Shown here: positions 42,047 to 49,640 of the stretch, piece after piece
Layout of the letters: every line of letters starts with the position of its first letter
Position numbering within the stretch: the first letter of the stretch is position 1
Assembly: GCA_029261855.1 (NCBI GenBank)
Contig: JAJDAN010000063.1
Span: forward strand, 1-50,489
From: Deltaproteobacteria bacterium
Lineage (GTDB): Bacteria > Myxococcota_A > UBA9160 > UBA4427
Direction: 5' to 3'
DNA: 50,489 bases
Translations under genes and position numbers: made by a program
The notes under the pieces: generated by a model
What the model was told of the DNA's origin: nothing
Database searches by the model: none
Seen by the model: the letters and a program-made list of their open reading frames with translations, nothing else

Positions 42047-43124
42047 AGAGCGGGACGGGGACCCGGTCGAGGATCTCCGACAGGATCCAGCGGGTCTCCT
42101 CGGATCCGCGCTGGGCACCCAGGCGGACGTCGACGGTCATGCGGTGGGGCAAGACGTCGGTGGCCAGCTCGCGGACGTCTTCGGGGATGCAGAAGTCGCG
42201 GCCGTCGATGAGGGCCCGGGCCTGGGCGGCGCGGCGCAGGGACAGGGCGCCGCGGGGCGACACGCCGAGCTCGAGGCTCTCGTGTTCGCGGCTCTCTTCG
42301 ACGAGCTTCAGCAGGTAGCCCACCAGCGAATCGTCGAACTTCACCGCGCCGGCGAAACGCTGCATGGCTCGCAGGTCGTGGATGTCGATGACGGGCTTCA
42401 AGGTGGGCAGCGTGTGAGCGGCGGGGTCTTCGCGCAGCACATCGGCTTCGTGCTCGGGCGAGGGATATCCGATCGAGAGCCGCATCATGAAGCGGTCGAG
42501 CTGGGATTCCGGCAGCGGGTGCGTGCCGTGGTGCTCGAGCGGGTTCTGGGTGGCGATCACGAAGAACGGATCCGGCAGCGGGTGGGTCGTGCCGTCGACG
42601 GTGACCGTGTGCTCGCTCATGGCTTCGAGCAGTGCGGACTGGCTCTTCGGGCTCGACCGGTTCACTTCGTCGGCCAGCAACACGTTGGCGAACAGGGGCC
42701 CGGGCTGGAAGACGAAGCGACCGGTGTGGTGGCCGTTTTCCATTTCGGGGACGGACAGGCCCGTGAGATCGCTCGGCAGCAGGTCGCTGGTGAACTGGAC
42801 GCGCCGGAATTCGGACTCGACCGAGCAGGCCATGGCCTTCGCGAGCGTGGTCTTGCCCACGCCCGGGACGTCTTCGAGCAGCAGGTGACCCCGTGCCAGC
42901 AGGCAGATCGTGGCGCGCAGCACCACTTCGGGCTTGCCCCGCAAGGCGCGACCGACGTTGGCGATGACGTCGTTCGCCCGCTGCGCAGCCTGCACGGCGG
43001 TGAGATCGGGGGTCGGCAGCTGGCTTTCGTCTTTCGTCTCGATCGGCAAAGAAGAGGTCCCCATCCTGCGGGCGGAATGCGCCCGTTCCTCGTCGCTCGT
43101 TTCGGCGGCTCTGGGGGCGACCAT
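42045..43124 (-). CDS. moxR: MoxR-family AAA+ ATPase
   Basis: This protein of 359 residues belongs to the MoxR AAA+ chaperone family. Walker A is EDVPGVGKTTLAKA near residue 86, Walker B is LLADEVNRSSPKSQSALLEA, and the sensor segment is VIATQNPLEHHGTHPLPESQ. A C-terminal lid carries VSPRGALSLRRAAQARA. ATG 43124 was kept; ATG 43064 gives a shorter protein with the same core. It leads the moxR-DUF58-transglutaminase set. The stop TAG uses two bases of the palindromic element (42045-42046). The C-terminus ILDRVPVPL looks natural. Confidence 0.93.
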   Translation of the reverse strand: MVAPRAAETSDEERAHSARRMGTSSLPIETKDESQLPTPDLTAVQAAQRANDVIANVGRALRGKPEVVLRATICLLARGHLLLEDVPGVGKTTLAKAMACSVESEFRRVQFTSDLLPSDLTGLSVPEMENGHHTGRFVFQPGPLFANVLLADEVNRSSPKSQSALLEAMSEHTVTVDGTTHPLPDPFFVIATQNPLEHHGTHPLPESQLDRFMMRLSIGYPSPEHEADVLREDPAAHTLPTLKPVIDIHDLRAMQRFAGAVKFDDSLVGYLLKLVEESREHESLELGVSPRGALSLRRAAQARALIDGRDFCIPEDVRELATDVLPHRMTVDVRLGAQRGSEETRWILSEILDRVPVPL

Positions 43125-43249
43125 GAGGGGGCATCGCCCCGAAACCGCCGATCAGCGGCCTCCCATCCCTCGCGCACGCAAGTGCCGCGCAGGCGATGCG
43201 CAAGCAGGCGGCACGCGCGCGGTCGGCGACGCGTGTGCGCCGGCGGCCT

Positions 43250-44227
43250 TCAGGGGCCGTGCGGGACGAGCCGTTCGCGCACGAGGACGGCGTGGAGTGC
43301 GGCCGCCGTTGCGGCATGCCCGGCGGGCGCCAAATGGAAATGGTCGTCGAAGAAGAACGGCGCATCCGCCTCGTCGACGTTGCCCGGGTCGACGAACACG
43401 ACGGGCAACGCGTACTCGGCCGCGACCGCTTCGAGCACGCGCCGGTAGTCGCGCACTGCGGGCTCTTCGCGTTCGAACGCAGGCGAAATCGGCGGCAGCA
43501 CGACGACACCCGGGACGCCGGCTTCCCGCAGGCGACCCGCCATGCGCTGCAGGTTCGCGCGGAACGCGTCCAGGGGGACTCGGGCCTGCTGGGGTGCGGG
43601 GCGAAGCTTTCGCAGCAGGCTCCCCCAGGCGAAGTCGTAGCCCGCCTCGAAGGCGCGCAGCACGTGCAGCTGGTGCCAGGCGGCGGACACCCGGGCCTGG
43701 CGGGCGGGGATGTCCGCGTCGGCGTAGTAGCGCGCGCGGTCGCCGTCGTTGCGCGCACCCACGTAGAAGACCACGAGATCTGGCGCGAGGGGCATCAGGC
43801 GGTCGAGCAGCACCGCCGAGTGGTACGAGCTGTAGCCCGGGAAGGCACCGAGCACGAAGCGGGCGTCTCCGTTCGGCAGGGCCGCGTCCACGCGTGCCGT
43901 CGCGCGGGCCGCGAAGGTCTCGTCGAGCTCGACGCCGAGCCCCCAGCACGTCGAGTCCCCGAGAAACAAGATGCGCGTCTCGTCGGCGGGCTTGGGTTGG
44001 TGGGGCAGGGGACCGCGCAGGCCCAGGGCGTTCGGGGTGACGCCCACCACCGGACGGCTCGAGTCGCCCCGGAAGCCGAGCACCGGGTCGGGCACCGCGT
44101 AGTCGGCGGTGGCCGTGCAGGCGTCGAAGCCGGGCAGCTCGAGCGCCCGCAGCGCGACCTCTGCCAGCAGCAGCCCGACGGCCAGGCCGCCGACGACGAG
44201 AGCGGGCCGGCCCAGGCGACGGATCAT
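43250..44227 (-). CDS. SGNH/GDSL-family hydrolase, membrane-anchored or exported
   Basis: This 325-residue protein has an N-terminal hydrophobic helix (PALVVGGLAVGLLLAEVALRAL) and an SGNH hydrolase fold. Block I is LFLGDSTCWGLG with the nucleophile serine, block III is YVGARND, and block V is DDHFHLAPAGH with the catalytic Asp and His. Such enzymes remove acyl groups from lipids or cell-wall sugars. ATG 44227 overlaps the stop of the aminopeptidase gene (ATGA), so the two are co-translated. The likely compartment is the periplasm. Its substrate is unknown. Confidence 0.85.
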   Translation of the reverse strand: MIRRLGRPALVVGGLAVGLLLAEVALRALELPGFDACTATADYAVPDPVLGFRGDSSRPVVGVTPNALGLRGPLPHQPKPADETRILFLGDSTCWGLGVELDETFAARATARVDAALPNGDARFVLGAFPGYSSYHSAVLLDRLMPLAPDLVVFYVGARNDGDRARYYADADIPARQARVSAAWHQLHVLRAFEAGYDFAWGSLLRKLRPAPQQARVPLDAFRANLQRMAGRLREAGVPGVVVLPPISPAFEREEPAVRDYRRVLEAVAAEYALPVVFVDPGNVDEADAPFFFDDHFHLAPAGHAATAAALHAVLVRERLVPHGP

Positions 44228-45483
44228 CGGGCGGCGCTGCCCTCGCGTCCCATCGGGATGCCTTCCCTGGCTGCGGTCTCGGGAAGGGCCGCCGTCCCGG
44301 GAAGCGCCGCGGTCCCGGGAAGCGCCGCGATCTCGGGCAGTGCGGCGGTCTCGGGCCGGTCGCTCGCCAAGCCGGTGTTCGAGTCCGTGTCCCAGGCCGG
44401 CTTCGGGCCCGCGTCCAGCTTCGCCTCCAGGTCGGTGTCGAAGCCGAAGAAGAAGGCGCGCGGGTCGTCGGCGTCGGCGGCTTCGCGCAGCCGGGCCACG
44501 AAGGCGTCGAGGTTGCCCGACAGGCCTTCGAGCATGCGCTCGTGACGACGGGTGTCTTCGGCGTAGGTGCCGCCGATGGCGAGGCAGGCATCGTTCAGGC
44601 GCACGCGTTCGCTGGTGGCGACGGCGTCCCGGGTTTCGAGGGGCAGGGCGCCGAGGTGACGCCGGAAGGCAGCCTCGAGGGCGTCGCGGTCCTCTGTTCC
44701 CGCGGCGGACTCGCTTCCTTGTGCGGCATACAACGCGGCCACCTGGTTGCGGAAGCCGAGCAGCTCGTCGGCCACCTGGCGGTCGTCCCGCACCCGTGCG
44801 CGTGTGGCCGCGGCCTGCGACGGGTCGTCGTCGAAGAAGCGGACCGCGGCTTCCTGCCCGATGAAGCGGGCGACGCCTTCGTTGAAGGTGGGCTGACTTT
44901 CGACGAAGACCGTCGCGTGGACGAGTTCGTGCAGGACGGTTTCCACCAGGCGGGTGTCGTCGCCTCGCCGCAGCATGGGCCCGGTGATCGGGTCGTCCAT
45001 CCAGCCCAACGTCGAGTAGGCCGACACGGCCACGACGCAGACGTCGAGGCCGTCGGCCGAAAGCTCGTCGGCGGCGGCCTCTGCGTCGTCGCGGTCGAAG
45101 AAGCCCTTGTAGGGGACGGTGCCCACGATGGGGAAGGTGAAGCCCAGGGCTTCGACCTCACCCGGGCGCGCTGCCACGACGGTGGTGACGATGCGGTCGC
45201 CCGGCCAATCGACGTAGCTCGTGTATCGTTCGCCGACTTCGAGGCCCAGGTCGTCGGCGAAGACGCGGGCCCGACTCACCAGGGCCAGCTGCTCGCGGAC
45301 CCGTTCCGGGGTCTCGGGGTTCGCCCGCACGTCTTCGACTGAATCGCGCGACATCAGCAGTCGGGTCTGTCCCGACGCGAGGCTCATGTAATAGCAACTG
45401 GTGCTGGTCGACAGCACCAGACCCAGCGCCACGCAGCGCAATAGATGCTGCGACAAGTACGGCGACAGGACCCGGCCCCTCAT
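44224..45483 (-). CDS. Predicted lipoprotein-like zinc aminopeptidase (PF10023 type)
   Basis: This protein (419 residues) matches the predicted aminopeptidase family with the zinc motif LHELVHATVF (H185, E186, H189) and the third ligand E202 in FNEGVA. The N-terminus is basic, then ALGLVLSTSTSC with C30 as a possible lipid site. The C-terminus carries a tandem six-residue repeat (PGTAAL type, five copies) that relatives lack, to my knowledge. ATG 45483 lies on the complementary strand of the prmA ATG: both starts share the CATG at 45481-45484. A TTG some nine codons inside is an alternative start. Confidence 0.8.
   Translation of the reverse strand: MRGRVLSPYLSQHLLRCVALGLVLSTSTSCYYMSLASGQTRLLMSRDSVEDVRANPETPERVREQLALVSRARVFADDLGLEVGERYTSYVDWPGDRIVTTVVAARPGEVEALGFTFPIVGTVPYKGFFDRDDAEAAADELSADGLDVCVVAVSAYSTLGWMDDPITGPMLRRGDDTRLVETVLHELVHATVFVESQPTFNEGVARFIGQEAAVRFFDDDPSQAAATRARVRDDRQVADELLGFRNQVAALYAAQGSESAAGTEDRDALEAAFRRHLGALPLETRDAVATSERVRLNDACLAIGGTYAEDTRRHERMLEGLSGNLDAFVARLREAADADDPRAFFFGFDTDLEAKLDAGPKPAWDTDSNTGLASDRPETAALPEIAALPGTAALPGTAALPETAAREGIPMGREGSAAR
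44272..44355 (-). repeat. 18-bp tandem repeat in the aminopeptidase gene
   Basis: About 4.7 in-frame copies of an 18-base unit (minus strand GGAACCGCGGCGCTTCCC-type) encode alternating PETAAL, PEIAAL and PGTAAL. The tract is at the C-terminal end, outside the catalytic domain. Confidence 0.85.
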
Positions 45484-46372
45484 GCGACGCAACAGCCCCG
45501 AGACCTTCTGCATCGAGGCGCGCTTCCCGGACGCCACGACGGCCGAGCTGGCCGCCGCCGAAGCCTGGGAGGCCGGTGCTGCCGGGGTCGAAGAACGCGA
45601 CGAAGCGAGCGGGTCCACGTTGCTCCTGGTCTACGCCACGGCCGATACGGCCGCGCCCGTGCGGGCTGCGTTGGAAGACTTCGCCGGGGCAGAAGTGGGC
45701 GAAGCCGCCCTCGTCGACGATACGAACTGGTCCGAAGAATGGCGCCGAGGCCTCGAAGCGATCCTCGTCGGCGAAACCCTGGTGGTACGGCCGAGCTGGG
45801 TCCCAGCGCCGGCTTCCCAGCCGCCGCGCGCCGACCTGGTGATCGACCCCGGCCAGGCCTTCGGCACGGGCGCCCACGTTTCCACCCGGCTGGTGCTCGA
45901 CTGGGTGGAGGCTCTTTCTTCCCGGCCGGGCGGCCTCGGTTCGACGGCGCGCGTGCTCGACGTCGGGACGGGCACGGGCGTGCTGGCGCTGGCGGCACTG
46001 GCCCTCGGCGCGGGCAGCGCCGTCGGCTTCGATCTCGACCCCGAATCCGGCGTGGCCGCGCGCCACTGGGCGGCGCACAACGGCTTCGCCGACCGCTTCG
46101 AGGTCTTCGTCGGGCCCATCGAGGCGCTGCGACCCGAAGGCTTCGACTGGTTGCTCGCCAACCTCTTGAAGCGCGAGATGCTGCCGATTGCCGCGCCCAT
46201 CGCCGCGGCCCTGCGGCCCGGGGGCCAGGCCGTTTTCTCGGGCTTGCTCGCGCGCGAGGGCGACGAGGTCACCGCGGCCTTCGAGGCCGTCGGCCTGCTT
46301 GCGAGCGACGCGCGCACGGCGGTCGACCCCAACGGCGACGAGTGGATCTCGCTACTCATGACGCGAGCATAA
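45482..46372 (+). CDS. prmA: Ribosomal protein L11 methyltransferase
   Basis: PrmA methylates ribosomal protein L11 with SAM. The 296-residue protein has the N-terminal substrate domain (ETFCIEARFPDATTAELAA, then NWSEEWRRG). The SAM-dependent domain follows, with FGTGAHVSTRL, VLDVGTGTGVLALAA and the family's catalytic-loop equivalent LLANLLKREMLP. ATG 45482 puts the first strand just after the start. It is divergent from the aminopeptidase gene, with start codons that overlap by two bases. The M19 dipeptidase gene follows 51 bases later. Confidence 0.9.
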   Translation: MRRNSPETFCIEARFPDATTAELAAAEAWEAGAAGVEERDEASGSTLLLVYATADTAAPVRAALEDFAGAEVGEAALVDDTNWSEEWRRGLEAILVGETLVVRPSWVPAPASQPPRADLVIDPGQAFGTGAHVSTRLVLDWVEALSSRPGGLGSTARVLDVGTGTGVLALAALALGAGSAVGFDLDPESGVAARHWAAHNGFADRFEVFVGPIEALRPEGFDWLLANLLKREMLPIAAPIAAALRPGGQAVFSGLLAREGDEVTAAFEAVGLLASDARTAVDPNGDEWISLLMTRA

Positions 46373-46410
46373 CGCCTCGGGTCCGGGCCCTCCGAGACGA
46401 ACGGTCTGCG

Positions 46411-46416
46411 TATACT
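46411..46416 (+). promoter_or_regulatory. -10 box placed for a leaderless start
   Basis: TATACT lies seven bases before ATG 46424. A start of transcription about 7 bases behind the box would fall on or next to the A of that ATG. No Shine-Dalgarno sequence is seen. The -35 region (about 46388-46393) is poor. Confidence 0.45.
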
Positions 46417-46423
46417 GCGGCTC

Positions 46424-47755
46424 ATGGTTTCACGCCCCGCATCGGTCTTCGCTTCGGCATTCCTTTTCGCTTCGGTCGGCTGGCTGGGATGTCTGAGCGC
46501 TGCTCCTCCTGGCTCCGTCGTCCCCAGCCCTGGCGTCCCGAGCCCCGGCGCCCCGAGCCCTGGCGTCCCCAGCTCTGACGCCCCGAGCCCTGTCTCCCCC
46601 AGCCTCGACGAGCGGGCCCGACGCCTGCACCGGGACGTGATCGTCATCGACACTCATTCGGACACCACGCCGCGCTTCCAGGCCGACGACTGGGACATCA
46701 CCGAACGCCACCCGAAGACCGATTCGCACATGGACTTCCCGCGCATGCGCGAGGGCGGGCTCGACGCGCAGTTCTGGTCCATCTACACGGGCCAGGCCCA
46801 GCACCCGGGCGACGCCATGAAGGTGGCACTGCAGCGGATCGACGCCGTCCACCGCCTGGTCGAACGGCACGCCGAAGAGACGGGCCTGGCCACCACCGCC
46901 GAAGGCATCCGAAGCCTGGTGGCCGCGGGCAAGCTCGCCAGCCTGATGGGTGTCGAAGGCGGGCACATGATCGAGGACGACCTGGCGGTGCTTCGCAACT
47001 ACTACCGCCTGGGGGTTCGCTACATGACCCTCACCCATTCGTTCCACACCAACTGGGCCGATTCGTCGGGCACCACCGACGTGCCCGCCCCCGTACACGA
47101 CGGCCTCACGGGCTTCGGCGAAGACGTGGTGCGCGAAATGAACCGCCTCGGCATGATGGTCGACGTTTCCCACGTGGCCGACGCCACCTTCTTCGACGTC
47201 ATCCGGGTGAGCCGCGCCCCGGTGATCGCGTCGCATTCGTCGTGTCGCGCGGTGGCCGACCACCCCCGCAACATGAGCGACGAGATGCTGGTGGCTCTGG
47301 CGGGCAACGGCGGCGTCATCCTCATCAACTTCTACCCCGGCTACATCGACGACGAAGCCAACCGCGCGACCCGGGCCTACTTCGAAAAGTGGAAGCCCGC
47401 CTTCGAGGCCATGCGCGCCGCCCACGGTGACGACCCCGCCGCCCTCGGCCGGGCCCGGCGCGAGCACATCCGCCAGCACCCGGTGCCGCAGACGAGCCTC
47501 GACGTGCTGCTCGACCACTTCGACCACGCCATCCGCGTGGCGGGCCCGGACCACGTCGGCCTGGGCGCCGACTGGGACGGCGTCCCCAGCATGCCCGAGG
47601 GCATGGACGAGGTATCGGCCTTGCCGGCGCTGACCCGGGGCCTGCTGGCCCGGGGCCACGACGACGAGACCGTGCGCAAGGTGCTCGGCGAGAATCTGCT
47701 GCGCGTGATGGAGGCGGCGGAGCAGGTGGCGCGATCGCAGCAGGCCGCCCGCTAG
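46424..47755 (+). CDS. M19 membrane dipeptidase (renal-dipeptidase family)
   Basis: This zinc peptidase of 443 residues cleaves dipeptides, including D-amino-acid types. It has a signal peptide ending at GWLGC (C23). A Pro-Ser repeat linker (VPSPG units, about residues 34-58) is followed by the metallo-dependent TIM barrel: H78 and D80 in IDTHSD, the bridging glutamate in GVEGGH, later histidines in SHSSCRAVADHPRNM and the aspartate in LGADWDGV. The cysteine suggests a lipid anchor, although tryptophan at -3 breaks the normal lipobox. It lies behind prmA; a leaderless promoter is proposed. Confidence 0.92.
   Translation: MVSRPASVFASAFLFASVGWLGCLSAAPPGSVVPSPGVPSPGAPSPGVPSSDAPSPVSPSLDERARRLHRDVIVIDTHSDTTPRFQADDWDITERHPKTDSHMDFPRMREGGLDAQFWSIYTGQAQHPGDAMKVALQRIDAVHRLVERHAEETGLATTAEGIRSLVAAGKLASLMGVEGGHMIEDDLAVLRNYYRLGVRYMTLTHSFHTNWADSSGTTDVPAPVHDGLTGFGEDVVREMNRLGMMVDVSHVADATFFDVIRVSRAPVIASHSSCRAVADHPRNMSDEMLVALAGNGGVILINFYPGYIDDEANRATRAYFEKWKPAFEAMRAAHGDDPAALGRARREHIRQHPVPQTSLDVLLDHFDHAIRVAGPDHVGLGADWDGVPSMPEGMDEVSALPALTRGLLARGHDDETVRKVLGENLLRVMEAAEQVARSQQAAR
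46523..46597 (+). repeat. 15-bp tandem Pro-Ser repeats in the M19 gene
   Basis: About five imperfect copies of a CCCAGCCCTGGCGTC-type unit encode VPSPG, APSPG and APSPV. They form a flexible linker between the lipid-anchor region and the barrel. Confidence 0.8.
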
Positions 47756-47790
47756 GAGCGAGCGCGGCAGAAGGCCGCGCACGCGCAGCA

Positions 47791-47816
47791 AGCCGGAACC
47801 CCGGTTTCGGCCGGCT
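47791..47816. terminator. Hairpin between convergent genes
   Basis: AGCCGG (47791-47796) pairs with CCGGCT (47811-47816), with a smaller AACC/GGTT possibility inside. It lies between the convergent M19 and GspC-like genes. There is no T-tract, so termination is only suggested by position. Confidence 0.35.
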
Positions 47817-47836
47817 AGCCCGGGCTGCTCGTCTGC

Positions 47837-48634
47837 CTACTCGTCGATCCCCTCGTCGTCGGGCAGCTCTTCGTCATCTTCGTCGTCTTCGCCGAGGAAG
47901 ATGTCCCCGTGCTCGTCCTGCAGGGCTTCCATCTCTTCGCCGAGGGCGTCGAGGGTGAGCTCGCCCGAGAGCATGCGTTCGCGCAGGCCCTCGAGGTGTT
48001 CCACGCGGTCGGGGTCGTTCGGCGGCCGGAAGCGGTCGCTGGCGCGGCGCACCGCTTCGGCGCGCTGTTCCGCGGTGGGCGCGCGGGGGTTGACGCGGGC
48101 CTCTCGTCTCGCCGGACGACGCGTGGGCCGCGTCGGCCGCGCGGCGGGCTGCGGCGCATTGTCCAGCTCGGCCAGCAGCAGCTCTTCACGCTTCCCCTGG
48201 TTCAGCAGCAGCACGCGGCCCCGTTCGACGCGGTCGAGGGTCACCTGGGGATGTCCTTCGAGGGCGTCGCCGGGCCTCAGCACCTGGCTGCTGCGCGACT
48301 TCGTGTTGTAGATGGCGGCCCGCGACGATCGGCCCGTGGCCGCGATGGTGCCGACCAGACTGAGGGGCAGGCGCGTTTCTTCGACGTCTTCGTCGATGAT
48401 CGGGGCGGGCTGGGCGCCGCCGTCGAGCTGGGCGCCGAACAGGTTGCGGTCGACGATGACCTGGCGTTCCTGCCAGGCGACCGGGGCGGCAGGCTCGGGG
48501 GTTTCGAGCCCGGCGCCGGGCAAGTCCGCGGTCCGCAGTGAATCGCCCAGCACGCCATTCGCGATCTGCGCCACCTGAAATGCACAGACGGCGAAGAGGG
48601 CGATGTTGAGGAGACGGATGACGGCTCGAGGCAT
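47837..48634 (-). CDS. GspC-like type II secretion protein with acidic tail
   Basis: This 265-residue protein has one N-terminal transmembrane helix (VIRLLNIALFAVCAFQVAQIA) and a periplasmic HR-type domain as in GspC: DRNLFGAQ, then LPLSLVGTIAATG, AAIYNTKSRSSQVLRPGDAL and VERGRVLLLNQGKREEL. GspC links the outer-membrane secretin to the inner-membrane part of type II secretion. The usual PDZ or coiled-coil end is replaced by an Arg/Pro linker and a very acidic tail (LGEDDEDDEELPDDEGIDE). No other Gsp gene is in the window. ATG 48634 is chosen by the helix position. Confidence 0.72.
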   Translation of the reverse strand: MPRAVIRLLNIALFAVCAFQVAQIANGVLGDSLRTADLPGAGLETPEPAAPVAWQERQVIVDRNLFGAQLDGGAQPAPIIDEDVEETRLPLSLVGTIAATGRSSRAAIYNTKSRSSQVLRPGDALEGHPQVTLDRVERGRVLLLNQGKREELLLAELDNAPQPAARPTRPTRRPARREARVNPRAPTAEQRAEAVRRASDRFRPPNDPDRVEHLEGLRERMLSGELTLDALGEEMEALQDEHGDIFLGEDDEDDEELPDDEGIDE

Positions 48635-48678
48635 GGCGGTCTCTGGGGTCCGGCGATCATAGCCCTGCTCGGGGCTTT

Positions 48679-49614
48679 CTATAGCCCTGCGCGAGGCCGG
48701 GGCACGACGAAGCAGGCCGCTGCCGGTTCGATTTCGACGACGAGATCGCGGGTGGTGCCCGCTGGGTCGCCGTCGATCTGCACCCCGAAGTTGCGCGTGG
48801 CCTGCACCCGGATGCGCCTGCCGGCCCCGTGGTCCGAGACGAAGGCAGGCGTGCGCCGGGCGAAGACCGCCGCCAGCAGCTGGCACACCACGAACGGAAC
48901 GCCGAAGCGCTTGCGGGCCTGGTAGTGCAACGCGCCGCTGTCCGGACGCGCGTCCGGCACCATCGACCAGCCCTTGCCGTAGCAGCGGAAGTTGGCGAGC
49001 ACGGCCGCGCAGTAGTGCCGGGGCAGGGCGACGCCATCGACTTCCAGCTGCAGCCTTTCGCGTCGCCACACGAACAGCGCGAGCAGGCCCGCCACGAACC
49101 ACAGGCTGTCGGCCCACAGCCGGTACCAGGCCGCCCCCACGCGCGTCTGTCGCAGGCGAGCCAACCCGTGCACCGTGCGGGCGTCCCATCCCAGGCCGAC
49201 CATGGCGAGAAACAGGCTGCCGTTCGCCCGGGCCAGGTCGACACGTCGCACTTCGCTGTCTTCGGCGTCGGCTTCGAGCAAGGCGAGCGCGGCCGCCGGG
49301 TCGAGGGGGATGCCCAGCTCGCGCGCCACCACATTGGCGTTGCCACAGGGAACCACTGCGACGGCGACACGCCGGGCCTCTTCGCCGAGGCCCGTGAGTG
49401 CTTCGCGGATCGAGCCGTCCCCGCCCGCCACGACGAGACGGTCGATGGACGCCGCGCAGTCGCGCGCGAGGGTCTCGGCGTGGCCCGGTCTCGTCGTCTC
49501 GAGCCGTTCGACCTGCCAGCCCGCGGCCCGCAGCGCGGCTTCGGCTCGGGTGGCTGCCGCCCCGGCGCGTCCCGTCCCCGAGACCGGGTTGTAGAGGAGG
49601 GCGGCGCGCTTCAC
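48679..49614 (-). CDS. Diacylglycerol-kinase catalytic-domain lipid kinase-like protein
   Basis: This 311-residue protein has the DAGK/YegS-type fold: ALLYNPVSGTGRAG at the start, GGDGSIREALTGL (GGDGS 64-68) as the ATP-binding signature, and VVPCGNANVVARELGIP. A hydrophobic segment (LWFVAGLLALFVW) near residue 170 may touch the membrane. GTG 49614 is preceded by AGGGAGGA. It probably phosphorylates a lipid such as diacylglycerol or undecaprenol; some relatives kinase-like proteins make glycolipids. It is 26 bases behind the epimerase gene and 44 bases before the GspC-like gene, all on one strand. Confidence 0.87.
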   Translation of the reverse strand: MKRAALLYNPVSGTGRAGAAATRAEAALRAAGWQVERLETTRPGHAETLARDCAASIDRLVVAGGDGSIREALTGLGEEARRVAVAVVPCGNANVVARELGIPLDPAAALALLEADAEDSEVRRVDLARANGSLFLAMVGLGWDARTVHGLARLRQTRVGAAWYRLWADSLWFVAGLLALFVWRRERLQLEVDGVALPRHYCAAVLANFRCYGKGWSMVPDARPDSGALHYQARKRFGVPFVVCQLLAAVFARRTPAFVSDHGAGRRIRVQATRNFGVQIDGDPAGTTRDLVVEIEPAAACFVVPRPRAGL

Positions 49615-49640
49615 GTTCGTCCTCCCTGGCCGGGCCCGGT

